The notes beneath the pieces were generated by a model. It was given only the letters and a program-made list of their open reading frames with translations, was not told where the DNA came from and did no database searches. Shown piece by piece: positions 1-11,639 of a stretch of 64,000 bases of DNA. Each line of letters begins with the position of its first letter. Position 1 is the stretch's first letter. The position numbers and the translations under genes were made by a program. Origin of the DNA: Ochotona curzoniae (lineage: Eukaryota; Chordata; Mammalia; Lagomorpha; Ochotonidae); assembly GCF_017591425.1 (NCBI RefSeq), contig NW_024466599.1:23846001-23910000 (forward strand). The letters are read 5' to 3'.

Positions 1-529
1 AAGACATGCTGACCAGTTAAAAGTCCATCTCAGATAATCATTGATAGTTTTAGTGTAAGTGTGCCCAAATACAACTAAACATCCTGCAATTTTGTGCTAA
101 ATCTTGCAATTTTATGTAGTACATTTTATTGTAGCCTTGAAGTTTGAAATATTTCATCCATAAAACCTGCTGATGTTGATGGTTTTGTAGGACTAGCTCT
201 TTGAAAACTTTGGAAGTTCTGCCTTGTTATTTTCTTTTCTATTTAGATTTTCTATTCTCTGAGACTTTAGTAACATTTTAATAAATAAAATCTAGACATA
301 ATTCTTGAAAATGTCATTTCAATGTATCAATTATCATTTTCTCTTTGTCATTTCTAAATTAGCATATTTGTGCTTTGTATTTAAAAATATCTTTGGTATT
401 ACAGGTGTTTGCCAAGTTTATCTATGGTCCTTTTCCACAAGGCTAGCTCTTACATTTGTCAATACATTTGGCTGTTTTACACTTTATTTATTACACTTTT
501 TAACTAAAATATTTTCACAAATTACCGTA
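1..529. other. Unannotated AT-rich sequence
   Basis: AT-rich DNA with T-runs and frequent stops on both strands. I recognise no repeat family, exon or RNA gene. It precedes an antisense L1 3' end, so part may be unrecognised L1 3'UTR. Confidence 0.5.
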
Positions 530-1225
530 TTTGCCAATACAACATTCACATTTCTTAAGTGTACAGCTTAAGAAATTTTTACTTTCATGTGCAGCCATAT
601 TACTACCAATCATGTCAAGTTGCCCAACTCGTTGTCCCTGGAAAATTCTTCCCTTTGGATATAACTCCATGCTCTCCCAAAAGATAAACACTAGTGAATT
701 TTGCTGTCATTGAGTAGAATGGACTGTTCTTGACTTCTAATAATTGGTTCTTATATGGAGGGATGTGTGACTTCATTTATTCAGTGGTTTTGGTATTGCT
801 TCATGTTATTAAGTGTACCCATCCACTGTGAATTTGTTTCTAGGATTTCTGTATGTATATTTTGTGACTTTTCCGATTTGAGTGTAATAATTGCTGTGTT
901 CATCCCATTCTTAGAAGCTGGTGTTTTGGACTACGGTTTTTCTTGTGGTGCTGGGTTAACTTTCTCCTTGGGTTTTGGGAAGTGTTGTCTTCATGCTTGT
1001 TGCTTTTAGCGTGTTTGCTATTGCTCTTTGACTTACTGTTGGACCCAAGAGTTGTATAGAAGAATCAATATTAATTTTTGCAAGTATTGAGTTTTAATCT
1101 ATCTTTGTCATGGGTTTCTAATTTTAATGCATCGTGATCAGAACGTATGGTTGTTGCCATTTCCATTAGGATTATATATATATTTTTCTTTGCTGCATTC
1201 TATATGCTCATTAAACGATGTTCTA
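530..1225 (-). mobile_element. Old L1 (L1M type), antisense, fragmented
   Basis: The stretch around 545-740 resembles the antisense of an old mammalian L1 3' end: TTCTTAAGTGTACAGCTTAA, then a 'gcagccatattactacc' block, then ACTTCATTTATTCAGTGG. The 1050-1160 part resembles antisense ORF2 (TTTTAATGCATCGTGATCAG). The middle (840-1030) is not clearly assignable. No reading frame survives. The open frames at 305-571 and 755-1009 are chance frames. Subfamily uncertain. Confidence 0.55.
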
Positions 1226-1227
1226 CT

Positions 1228-1480
1228 GGGTCAGGCATTTCATGAAGTGAAGAAGATGCTTCTTGAAACATGCACATTTCATATCGGGTGCCTGGTTTGT
1301 GTCCTGACTCTGCTTTTAATCCACCTGGCTACTAATATGCACATTGGGAGGCAACTGGGGAAGACTGAAGTACTTGGGTCCATGCTACCCATGTGGGACA
1401 CCTGGACTGAGTTTCTGTCTCGTGGCTTCAGCCTGATGTACCTTTCAAATAAAATGAGAATAAGTAAAATTTTATAAAGA
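1228..1480 (+). mobile_element. CSINE, old diverged copy
   Basis: Lagomorph C-repeat SINE body in sense orientation: 'ctactaatatgcacattggg', 'gaagtacttgggtcc', CCCATGTGGGACACCTGGA, then a CTTTCAAATAAAATGA tail. The 'aatgtgcac...gaggcagc' type body and CTTTCAAATAAA tail mark an older subfamily than the copies at 16.4 or 54.3 kb. The 116-codon frame over it is a SINE artefact. Confidence 0.8.
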
Positions 1481-1562
1481 AAAATATTCCATGGATACCC
1501 TTTTAAGGAGTTTAAGAACATTCACAAAGATTGCTTATTAGTGAGACCCCCAAAAATGATAC

Positions 1563-1852
1563 AGGGGCTGGCATGATAGCTCAACTGGCTAATCCTCCAC
1601 CTGCAAGTGCCTGTATCTCATATGGTTGCCAGTTTGAGTCTTGCCTGCTCCATTTCTGATCCAGCTCCCTTTTTATAGCCTGGGAGATCAATGGGAATGT
1701 GGTCTGGCTCCTGGCTTCTGACTTTACATTGGCTCAGCTCTGGCTCTTGTGCCCTTTGGGGAATGAACAATCAGATGAATGATCTTTCTCTCTCTGTCTC
1801 TCCTTTTCTGTAGTCCTGCCTTTCCAATAAAAATAAATCTTGAAAAAGAAAG
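1563..1852 (+). mobile_element. CSINE, near full-length
   Basis: Starts GGGGCTGGCATGATAGCTC and contains CATATGGTTGCCAGTTTGAG (B-box region), CCAGCTCCC, a TCTCTCTCTGTCTCTCC block and a CCAATAAAAATAAATCTTG tail. The flanks carry AAAATGATA and AAAGTGATA, a probable TSD with one mismatch. Confidence 0.85.
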
Positions 1853-1859
1853 TGATAGA

Positions 1860-2455
1860 ATAGTAAAATTAATTACATATTTTTCCTAAGTCTGTAGAAG
1901 TTATCTCATTGTCTTGTGGCATTTTGTATTGATGAAAAGAATTCACTTTGCTTAGTTTTACTTGAGGCACAGTGGAAAAGAGTCTAAACTTAGGTGTGTT
2001 TTTACATTGTTTGCTATTACCTGTGGTGAGTCCTCTGTCCTGTCAGAAGCTCAGCTTTTGTGTATATTCTCTACATCTTTGGTTCATTCTGGCAGGAGGC
2101 TGGAAGAGTTAAGATTTTGGTTTGAGACTTAGAATTTATATACTTTAGCCAAGAAGGTATTATTTTTGCATCTATTTAATGTCTTCCTCATTTCCAGATT
2201 TTTTTCCATGAAAAGATGGTTGGGTAGAAACAGAAAGTAGAAACTAACCCTGCCCTCAACACTGCTTCCCTAGCATGTGAATCTATATATGAATCTCCAC
2301 ATGGATTTGTTGGATGGAAGTTTTTAGCACATCCTATTTGTTTCTCACAATTTCTGCTCCCAATTTTACAAGTGTAGGATTTAGGGTGGGGCTGTTTAGG
2401 ATTCTTACACATTTTTATTTCATAAAGGTTTAAAATCAATCTTAAATTTGTTAAA
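1860..2455. other. Unannotated sequence
   Basis: No repeat family, exon or RNA gene recognised. The 133-codon minus-strand frame at 2188-2589 runs into the next SINE, has no recognisable domain and is treated as chance. Confidence 0.5.
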
Positions 2456-2692
2456 ATTTGTTTATTTGTTATTTGAATGGCAGTGTGGGAGGGAGGGAGG
2501 AAAAGGAGAGAATATACACAAGAGAGAAACTGGGGATTCGAGTGCTTGAGCCTTTTCTTGCTGACTGCTAGGGTGCACATTAGCAGCAAGCTAGAATTGA
2601 AGCAGAATGAGGACTCAAACCAAGGATCTCCAATATGGGCTGCAGGCAGCCTGAGTGGGGCTCAAGCACTGCCCTAAATGTCGGTCCCGTTG
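2456..2692 (-). mobile_element. CSINE, old, antisense
   Basis: Reads as an inverted C-repeat: a T-rich end, TTATTTGAATGGCAG, purine-rich GGGAGGGAGGAAAAGGAG, AGGGTGCACATTAGCAGCAA, AACCAAGGATCTCC and a degenerate head. Heavily diverged. Confidence 0.75.
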
Positions 2693-2699
2693 TGCCATT

Positions 2700-4200
2700 G
2701 TTTCAGAGAGAATTCGGCATTGTTCTTGAAGGGTGTGTGGTCAATGTTGATTTCTATGCTTTTTTTTTTTAGGTTAGTGTGTATTCTTTCACAAATATTT
2801 GTTCATTAAAGACTCCACAGTTTTCAAGACTGTCTAGTTTCATCATGGATGACAATTTTCAGGATGTTTTTTATGCTTGTTTTTGTTATCGTTAATGTCA
2901 ACATGTTACTGAGTGAGGAACCGAGTAAATATGCATTCATTCTCTTACCTTCTAGCAAAGATTCTCAAGTTGTTCTAAAACAAACAAAAAAAATGAGTAT
3001 AAATAATGAGACAGCTGTTCCTATGGAACATATCCAAAAAATATGCTTGGGACAGCTGTCACCTCCATTTTTAAGCATACTTGTTGCCAGGCCTATATTT
3101 TACTGATTGTCGTATCTGTCTTTTCTAGAATTCTTGATGTCCTCAACTCAGAACTAATCAATAGGATTTGTGTTCTTATACTAACTTTTGGGATCTGTGT
3201 TTCTGGGGGCATGTGACTGCTCTCACAATTCTTACCATCAAACTTCTGAATGTGTTATGATTAGCTGATTTCCAAAATGTTATTTTCTTTGTTTTTAACT
3301 TTATGTTGTATTCCCAAGTGCTCCATTACTTATGGTCTAAGAGTACAGTTTATTTGCGAAAATGGCCCTGAAGTCTGCATTTACTAATTGAAGTTCTTGG
3401 AAGTTAATCCAGTCTTGTTTTTCTACAGCTTTAGAAAAAATGATTTCTGTGAATGGAATTTGTGGAAAGTGATTAAAACTGAAAGTACAATGACATTTTG
3501 TTTAAACAATTTTTATTGTACCAAGAGGTTTAGCAGGTCAAGAAAGTCTTGTTTATAGCAAAGTGGGAACTACATTGCTTTTCCTCATGCTGTTTCTTTT
3601 GTACTTAGGGTGAATGTGAGGGTGTCTGAAATAGATGTTTGTGGCTCAGTGCCTTTGCTTTCTTCAAGGCTTTTCCAGTGCCTTCGAATGTGATTCTGAG
3701 TCACCCATTTTAGCTGGCCATTCAGTGCCTCTGATTGTTTATGAACTAGAAGCTCTATCTATCATAATATTTGCAGCCTGATAGATGCTGTGCTGATTGA
3801 TGAGATACTGAGAGCTCACCAGATGTTCACACCCATAAAGCTCAAGGTTCTACTTACTTGGCTAAGATTTCTGATTGCTTCACTGTGGTCTTAGATCAAG
3901 AATTCTGTGGCTTGCTAATTATCTGTCTAAAAGGAAAGTTCATCTTTTTCCGGAAAGCTCAAAGGTGGACGGGATGGCTGAGAAATGAGCATTTATACTT
4001 GTGGGTGATGGTTTTGTTTCAAATCATTGGTAAATTGGTAAAGTTGGTCACAATAAATAACCAGAAGGGTTTCTACACTACAAATTTTTTTAAAAATTTT
4101 AATTTCAACTATTTTTTTCAGTTAAAATTTTGTATTACTTGGTGGCAAAAATCTTACTCTGGAATTTCAAATGTTACTTGAAAGCATGGTCACCGTAAGT
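2700..4200. other. Unannotated AT-rich sequence
   Basis: Long AT-rich stretch. T-rich blocks around 3110-3470 could be a very old antisense L1, but I cannot match them confidently. Frames at 2849-3106 and 3858-4181 show no domain and no splice context worth calling. Confidence 0.4.
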
Positions 4201-4204
4201 TGAT

Positions 4205-4452
4205 GCAGTTGCAAGAACTGTGCACCACTGGTTAAGCTACCTGTAAGGTTCTTGCATCCAAGAGTGTGTTGAGTCTTTGCACCCACATATCCGATCCGCT
4301 TTCCTGCTAAATTCCCTGTTAAAGTAGTGGATGATATTTCAAATACTAGAGTTCCTGCTGTGCATGAAACACTCAAGCTGAGTTCTAAGCTCTTAGCTTG
4401 AGATTCATGCAGTCCTGGTTGCAGGTGGAAGATTGATCTCTTTTTCACATAA
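4205..4452 (+). mobile_element. CSINE, degenerate old copy
   Basis: Follows the C-repeat order: a tRNA-like head (CACCACTGGTTAAGCTACCT), a 'ctttcctgctaa' body, ATTCATGCAGTCCTGGTTGC and GTGGAAGATTGATCTC. Many substitutions and a lost tail make this a weaker call. Confidence 0.55.
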
Positions 4453-4459
4453 ACAATCT

Positions 4460-6428
4460 TAAAATAATTTCTGCTTTATAATTTTTATTCTAGAATTGCA
4501 GCTTTGTATTAGATGTCTTTTTTGCCTAGGGTGTTCTCATTCCTTGATCACATCTAGCTGGATTTCCATTGTCATTCAGATCTTAGAGAGATCCTCATGA
4601 AGGATTCGTGTGGAACAGGTACTTATCACTCATTTTCCCATTTTTCATTTTAATTTTTAGCATGGAGCCTGTAGTTTGTATACATTTCTGTTCTCTTTGT
4701 TTCTTAACTCTTCCTCGGGTTTTCTCCATTTTAAAATTTCTGGCTTGTGTAGAGCTCTGTCCCAAGGGCTCACAAGATTATGTAAACTTCAAGGTAGCCG
4801 GGTATCTTGACTGTTGGCATCATTTTTGTTTCTAGATCTAGGACAGAACCCAGGGAGGACGCACCTATAAGCATTAAATGAAACAATAAGGGAATGAATT
4901 AAAAATCTCATAATATTTCATTGAGCACATTGCAGTGATTATAACTTCCGCAGAGCTCTATTGAGTTCTTCAAATGAGTATCTGAATGACAGTTACTTCC
5001 TCAGGGAGGGTGTGTTTCTTTGTGTGGTTCCTCATCTAAGTGTTAATAAACACTTTCTCATCGAGAGTCTGTGTTGTTTACCTAGGGTACATTTATGTGA
5101 ATCACCTAACAGAGGGAAGTAACAGCACAGTGACTAGATGTTGACTTAGTTTTGGAGATTTGGATTGTATTATCTGGTATTATTTTGCCAATTCACGTAT
5201 TGATTGGATGACTTGATGCTTACCAGGTCTTGGTGATACATAGGAATATAAAGTTCTTATCCTTTAGGAGTTCCCATATCATTAGGAGTGGTAGATTTGT
5301 AGGTGTGTAATTTTGGTAGATATTATAGAGCATTCAGAATCTTTTTTGAAAATTGTGTAGGAATTTTCAGAACAAGTATTTTCTCAAACATGATCCCGGT
5401 GGCTTCCCGTTGACCAGGCTTTACTTAAGTCCAACTCTTTTCGCTGGGGATGCTTACCCTGTCCAAATACTTCTGAATAATGACGTGGTTGCTTGGTAAT
5501 ACCTAGCAAATGGTACACATTTAAAAATGTATACAATGAATAAATTGACAATTTGACATTTTGATTAATAAAATTCCATGAAAAGATTCCTAGTGGTATA
5601 TTTTGAGTAATTTTTTTGTTGTACTAAATCCCCATTGCTATCTGGGAAAAATTCCTGGAGTTGGGAGAGCCTTGTGCTCACCGACATGCATGAGGAAATT
5701 TTGTAGGGACTCAATTAGTCTTGCTTTTCTTGGTGCACCTGAGTGGGAGCATTTACAGCACATAAGCAAAGCAAGGTAGAGGGACTAGGTAGATTTAGGA
5801 AACAAAAAAAAAGCAGAAGTGTTCAGTGAAAGAGGCAAGGACTGTTCACAATTAATGAACAGGTGGATGCAGTGAGTCTTATTTCCAAGTTGCAAGTATG
5901 GAGAAGCAAATACTGATTGAATTTGAATAATTGGATTATTATTGTTGCTTTTCAAAGTTGCAACCACTGAAATAGTTTTTTTTTCTGTTTTCCATGTGAA
6001 CTGATATTTTTCAATCTTAGATCATACTTTAGTGCAATTTGGCCTTTTCACTTTAATTTTTCTTAGAGAAAAGCACTGCCATTCCGCCTTCAAAAAGGAC
6101 ATGTTTGTGATAGCTAATCTCTGTTCCACATTTCTCCTACATCGACAGATACTGAACTTGAACTAGAATATATTAAGGCATGTTTGGAGATGGTGGTGCA
6201 AATACATATATTTATATTATAAAAATGCTTTTTAATAAGTAAAGTTAAATTTATTTAAGAATTTGGTGTATTTTAAAAAGTCACATATATGAGGTTTTTT
6301 TGTATTTTTAAAATGCCAATCCATATAAAACACATTCGTTCTTTATACAATATGTTTATTCTTTTATGCAATGGAATTGTCTTTTGTGAAATTGAGTCAT
6401 AGTATCTTTAAACTGGATGAGATACACA
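4460..6428. other. Unannotated; possible L2/MIR remnants
   Basis: Two weak hints of ancient mammalian repeats: 4880-5000 (AAATGAAACAATAAGGGAAT... ATTGAGCACAT) and 5190-5330, which vaguely follows the L2/MIR 'accaggtcttggtgatac... ttcccat' order. Otherwise no feature is recognised. Confidence 0.3.
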
Positions 6429-6431
6429 TTT

Positions 6432-6765
6432 TTTTTTTAGATTTTTAAAGTTTATTTGAAAGGCAAATTTGCAGAGAGAAAAGTAGAGTGGGAGAAACAG
6501 AGTTCTTCTATCCACTGGTTACACTGTAAATGATTCCAACAGCTGAAGCGGGGTCTGTCTAAAGCCAGGAGTTTCTTTCTGACCTCTCACTTGGGTCCAG
6601 CAGCCCAAGTATTTCAGTTATCCTTCATTGCTTTTTCAGGTGCATTAGCTGTGAGCTGGATCAGAATTGGAGCAGATGGGATTTGAACTGATAATCATAT
6701 AAGGCATTAGCATAGGTGCTGCAGATGACTTCTTTACCCACTATGCCACAGTATTAGCCTTGCCA
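6432..6765 (-). mobile_element. CSINE, antisense, near full-length
   Basis: Poly-T at 6432-6439, then AGATTTTTAAAGTTTATTTG, AAAGGCAAATTTGCAGAGAG, CTCACTTGGGTCCAGCAGCC, GGAGCAGATGGGATTTGAAC (B-box complement), and a head ending ATGCCACAGTATTAGCC. Confidence 0.85.
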
Positions 6766-6769
6766 CTAA

Positions 6770-8200
6770 TCTTAGTATGTTCTAGCACTTGTTAAAATGC
6801 ACAATAGGACAAAAATGGCAGAGGAGCCCTGGACATTCTGCATGGACTGTTGGCTCTATATGCCGATCCATTGGTGTCTCAGTGTATGAGGTGACAAGAA
6901 CACATTCTTCTCCCCTACTCAGAGAGAAGTCAAAGTCCATCGGGCATGGCCTAAGAAAGGGAGCTGAGTGATCTTCTGTTTCTTTTTTGCCCAGGAAACA
7001 AAGGGCAAGGAAGGTAGAACCACGCACTGGCCCAGTGCGAAGATGAAATGGGCTAGGTATTTACAGTATGTAGGAGACTTGTGTTTTTTCTGGAACCTTG
7101 AGCGCTAGTATGTGCAACCTATTGGAGAGGTCACTGATCTGTAGTTAACTGGGCTTACTTACTCACACTGCCCCCCAGGCAGGGATGTATGGGTTTATAG
7201 TTTATGTGTAGATTTATAATTCATGAGGAATCAGCATTTTTGTTGACCAAAACATTACTCCATTATATTCACTTGGTAGGGAAGAACTAAGTGAAGAAAG
7301 ACTATTGCTTTTAGCAGCAGTCACAGGAAGAATTCAGGATGACAGAAATGTAGTCCTACTGGCTCCTCTGTTAATAAGACCTATAGGAAACATGCTGTCT
7401 TACAAGGAAATCATCATGCTTGAGAAAAATGCAAAACAAAAACCATTCTAAATCACAAAGGTGCTTGTACATGCTATTATTTGACTGGATATAAAGCACA
7501 AACTAACAAATAAATCCAAGCAATCAAACAAAAGCCTCTTCCACAGCTTGTGTTGTCTCCTAACAGCTAGAGGCGAATAAAGAATTTTTAGGGAAAAATT
7601 TCTTTGCAGCTGTCAGTGTTACTTTTCTGTAGCTTCCTCAGGATTCTTTCCATGTACTCCAGCACACCCTCCCTCCTGGATCCAGTGGTCATGTCACCCT
7701 GGACTTCAAGGTCCAACACTTTTATGTTTCTTTGTACTCTGCATCAAAATGAAAATAATCTGAAAACCCAAAACACTTATCTGTACTGACTGTTAGTTGG
7801 TTTAACTTAATGTATCTGTAAGTGTGCTCCCTTGAGCATAATTTTTCAGATTTCAGTAGGTGTCCTGTTATAAAAAGGAAAAGATTGCATGGTAATTAAG
7901 CTTAGAAAATTCTGGTTTGAGCAACTTAAATGAGTTTCAGTACTGCAAGAATTCTCATATTGTGCATATATAAATTAGGAATCACAGGAAGAGTGTATAG
8001 TAGTCAGCGTTTTGCAACCATATTTGATTGTCATAGAAATGTTTTTTTGGATCACCTTAAGGAATTGAAGTTCATCTGACCCACTATGGGGAATGATATC
8101 TAGCTAAAGCTCATCAATGTGTACTTTAAAAAAAAAATACATGTAAGCAATTTGTTTACATTGTTTTTGCCAGCCGTGGGTTTATGGTGGTCCTGGAAAG
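6770..8200. other. Unannotated sequence
   Basis: Opposite-strand frames at 6782-7027 and 6789-6971 overlap but match no family. No exon or RNA gene is recognised. A telomere-like string at 8203-8224 belongs to the following LTR. Confidence 0.45.
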
Positions 8201-8202
8201 TT

Positions 8203-8430
8203 AAACCCTAGTTCTAACCCTAACACTTGTGAATATAATCTCATTGGAAATAATCTTTGCATATGAAATTAAATTGAGAATATCAGTATGAGATCATCCT
8301 GGTTTCAGAGTGAGTCATAATTCCAGCGATAGTGGCCTTAAAAGGTGAAGAAAGCCATGTGAAGACAAATGCAGTAATCTGAGTTACACTAGCTGAATCA
8401 AAGGAATGCCAGGAGTCCCCCAGGAGCTGA
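8203..8430 (+). mobile_element. ERVL-MaLR (MLT1-like) LTR fragment
   Basis: Follows the MLT1-type LTR order: 'aaccctaacacttgtgaata', ATCTCATTGGAAATAATCTT, GAGATCATCCTGGTTTCAGA, GGCCTTAAAAGGTGAAGAAA, GCCATGTGAAGACAAATGCA, CAAAGGAATGCCAGGAGTCC. It is a non-coding fossil of a retrovirus-like element, without flanking internal sequence. Confidence 0.65.
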
Positions 8431-8434
8431 AAGT

Positions 8435-9035
8435 GATGGGAACTTCTCTCTGGGCATCTGTGGAGTGCTCACATGCCTACAGTCTCTTTGATTCTATATT
8501 TCTGGTCTTCACTTCTCAGGTATTAAAGAGCTCTAGGAAATCAAGACAGTGCCAATTATTTGTAAATGTGAGATGTGGTGGCTTGGGTATTGGCCTTCAT
8601 TTTTTAAAAATAAAAATTAGGTATCTATAAGCAGACATGTATTTTTTTAGGACAGAATGATTATGTTTTATAATCACTGAACATAAAAGTTTAGTTTCTT
8701 TTGATGTGGCTTTTTGAGAGGTGGAATGTATTGGGAAAAAAAATGACCATGAATTTCTGCCCCAAAACTGTTCTTTTCCCTTTTTTGGTCCCTTCCTAGT
8801 ATTTCCCTTTTTTGGGTAAGGAGCAACTACATGCATCTTGTCTTTATCACCTTACAAAACTCATCAGTCACAAATCCTGATAATATCAACACCCCAGTGT
8901 AATTCTTATCTATCTTTTATCTATATCCTTACTGCTGAAACTAAATCCAGGTTTCATTACATCTTGCAAGGGCCACTGACATCTCCTACTGGTCTCCTTG
9001 AATTTTCAATTACTACTCTATAAAACATTTTGCAG
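8435..9035. other. Unannotated sequence
   Basis: AT-rich. The small frames at 8597-8836 and 8838-9023 overlap on opposite strands and are not supported. No known repeat recognised. Confidence 0.45.
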
Positions 9036-9039
9036 CTAG

Positions 9040-9330
9040 GGTATGTTAGACTTTCTTCGCAGTCCCGAACACCACTTAAAATCGTACCATAGCTTTTTAC
9101 TTCTCTTGGATAAAGGTCAATATCATTAATATTTACTACAGTGCCTGCCATGGTCTGGTCTTTACAAAAACATCTAAATTCATATCTCTATAACCTGCTT
9201 CTCAGTTTCTCTTTCCTAGCAGTGAACATCTGTCAAATTACTCAGGGCACTTTGCTATTGTTGTTATAAGGATTTCACACATACTAGTTTCTTGGACTGC
9301 CACATCTTTCATGCTTTTGAGAGAAAGGAC
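9040..9330 (+). mobile_element. L2 LINE fragment
   Basis: Resembles the L2 coding/3' region: AAATCGTACCATAGCTTTTT, 'cttggataaaggtcaatatc', GCCTGCCATGGTCTGGTC, and CTCAGGGCACTTTGCTATTG (from the 'cagggcctttgcacttgctgtt' block). Ancient and diverged. Confidence 0.5.
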
Positions 9331-9691
9331 TCAGTAGGATTGTTGACCAGAATTCTGGATTTCCACTTTTTAGAAGTCTAAACCTTATTTGTTCAGGGTC
9401 ACTGTTGTCTTTTAATGAATTTTATTACTCAATACAGAAGTAGAATAAGGTCCCACAGGAGAATTATCCTCTTTGTTAAAGAATTCGCCCTTAAATAATT
9501 AGAATTAGTCATGCTAATAAGCAAACTTCTTCACTGCCTTTTTGAGTCCCAAATAATATACATGTCTGCTCACAAATCCTTGGTGCTGTTACTCTATTTC
9601 TGGTGGACAAAACCTCTAAAACATCAGTACCCACGTGGAGGAGATGATATTCAAGCAATTTGAGATGACTTGTTGGATAACAATGAGGGCC

Positions 9692-10010
9692 TGGTTGAGG
9701 CGGACCAACGGCTAAATCTGCACCTTGCGTGTGCTGGGATCCCATATGGGTCCTGTTCATGACTTGGCTGTTCCACATCCAATCCAGCTCCCTTCTTGTA
9801 GCCTGGGAAGCAGTGGAGGATGGCCGAAAGCTTGGGACCCAGCACCCACATGGGAGACTTAGAAGAAGCTCTTGACTCCTGGCTTTGGATCAGCTCAGCT
9901 GCAGCTGTTGCAGCTGCTTGGGGAGTGAACCAGCACATGAAGAGCTTTCTGTGTCTCCTCCTCTCTGTAAATTTGCATTTCCAATAACAACAAATAAATT
10001 TTTAGAAAAC
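9692..10010 (+). mobile_element. CSINE, near full-length
   Basis: Head GCGGACCAACGGCTAAATCT, GGGATCCCATATGGGTCCTG, CCTGGGAAGCAGTGGAGGAT, CACCCACATGGGAGACTTAG, TGGGGAGTGAACCAGCACAT, then a CCAATAACAACAAATAAATT tail. The overlapping minus-strand frames at 9509-9938 are SINE artefacts. It may sit inside the ERV-L remnant that continues downstream. Confidence 0.9.
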
Positions 10011-10029
10011 AAAACAAAACGAAACAAAA

Positions 10030-11165
10030 AACAAGGGTAACAATGTTCAAGGTTGTTTTATATTCATGCATACTTGAGGAGAAACAACATATATTGGTTT
10101 CTGGCTTTGAGTACATATTCTATCATATTGAAGGCATTGCACTGATGTCTGAAATGAATCTTCAATAGGCCATTCCACTGTCCTGTGGGAACAGCTGATT
10201 TGGGGTAATAGAGTATGTAGTCAAACCGGTCTCAATAAAATTGGCCCACTGTTGCATTTACTTCATTACAAAGTGAGTTCCTTGATCAAAAGCATGTTTT
10301 ATATCATGGTAGTGACTAAGTGCACGGATGAGGAAACTAGGAGAGAAGCATTGTTAACAGAAATAGAAAATGTTAGCACAGAATTAGAACAGGTAATCAG
10401 AGATACTTTTCTGTTAGATAGATGAGTAGATCCTCTAATATATTATCATAGAAAACTTAATGTCAATTACTACTTCTAGCAAGTAGAATCCATAGAAATG
10501 CAGCAATGTTAGCTTTGGTTAGAGACATTCCATGTTGTTGTCTGACTTTCCTTTCTGTCTGCTTGGTCATCTTGTTCATGAACTCAGTGAACAAATATTG
10601 GTTGGCAGGGAAAGGAAACTAAAAGCTGTTTTTTTGTTGTTGTTGTTTGTTTTTTTATCAAAGCCCTCTCCCCAGGGGGCGAAGTTGTCACTTACATAGG
10701 GCAAAAAGACTTAAAAGATTCTTCCTACCATAGATCTGTTTTGATAACTCCATGTTCAAAATCTTATCTCTATTTTCCAGTTAATCAAAGAGAATTGATT
10801 CTTTCATCCTGCCAGTTGGCAGAAACATTAGCTATTGCCCATACATGACATAATTTTATTTTAGTTCTTCTCTGCTTCTAGACCAAGTGTCTTGGTCAAC
10901 TGGCCTACAAAGTCTGTCTCTTCATTCTGAAGTACTATAGATCAAGAGGACAGCATCCAACTTTTATGGGTGAAGATTCAGGAATGGACAGATTAGAAAT
11001 GTGAACCATTCTGGCTTCAGAATTTTCTCATACATGAGTTTATAAAAAATAAATCCACCTAATAATAAGGTGATACTGGGCATATGTGTATTAATGGATT
11101 GTTGAAATGGGAGAACATCTAATGTACCCATGATATAACAGGAAGTCTTTATCACAGCTCAATAG
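10030..11165 (-). mobile_element. ERV-L type endogenous retrovirus, pol (integrase-region) remnant, antisense
   Basis: The + strand resembles the antisense of ERV-L pol: GGCCATTCCACTGTCCTGTG, a 'ggcccactgttgcatttact' block, AAAGTGAGTTCCTTGATCAA, and CATCTTGTTCATGAACTCAG. The rest, to about 11160, is more diverged but keeps ERV-L-like spacing. No long open frame remains on the minus strand; stops and indels are frequent and a T/G-rich insert interrupts it at about 10626-10660. It is a dead fragment: I see no paired LTRs, and env is not recognisable. Sequence at 9500-9690, before the CSINE, could belong to the same provirus, but I could not confirm this. The class call rests on memory of HERV-L integrase sequence. 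Confidence 0.6.
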
Positions 11166-11322
11166 CAAGCTAAGAGCTATTTCTTTGAATGAAAAGGAAG
11201 GCTATGCAATGTCCCGTGTTTTGTTTTTTTGGTTTTTTTCCAGGCAAATGAAGTGCCATTAGATTTTCTCAGTCAGTGAGGTCTTTATTTGATGCATATC
11301 CTTTAGAATGGTACTAATTGGG

Positions 11323-11618
11323 GCTGGCATTGTGGTGCCTCTGCCTACACTCCCAATGTTTTGGCTGTTGATGCTCTGCCTGATCTGCTTCAAAGCCAGC
11401 TCCCTGCTAATGGCCCAAGGTAAGGATCTGAAAATGACCTGAACATCTAAACCCCTGGCACCTGCCTGGAAAACCTGAAAGAGACTTCTGCCTCCTGTCA
11501 TCTGCAGAGTCCAGCCCCCACCATTACAGCTGTCTAGGGAATAAATTGGCACTCTCTCTCTCTCTCTCTTTTTCTCTCTAATTTTGCCTTTCAAATAAAA
11601 GAAATTAAAAAAAAAAAA
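11323..11618 (+). mobile_element. CSINE, older copy
   Basis: Head GGGGCTGGCATTGTGGTGCC, body CCAGCTCCCTGCTAATGGCC, a TCTCTCTCTCTCTC run, and a CTTTCAAATAAAAGAAATT tail ending in A12. The 170-codon minus-strand frame at 11259-11771 is an artefact across this SINE. Confidence 0.85.
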
Positions 11619-11639
11619 GATTTTCTCAGCCAGAACTCC

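Noticed and set aside
8203..8224. Telomere-like AAACCCTAGTTCTAACCCTAAC
   Set aside because: Explained by the start of an MLT1-like LTR ('aatcctaacccctaat...'); not a telomeric array, unlike 44381-44422.
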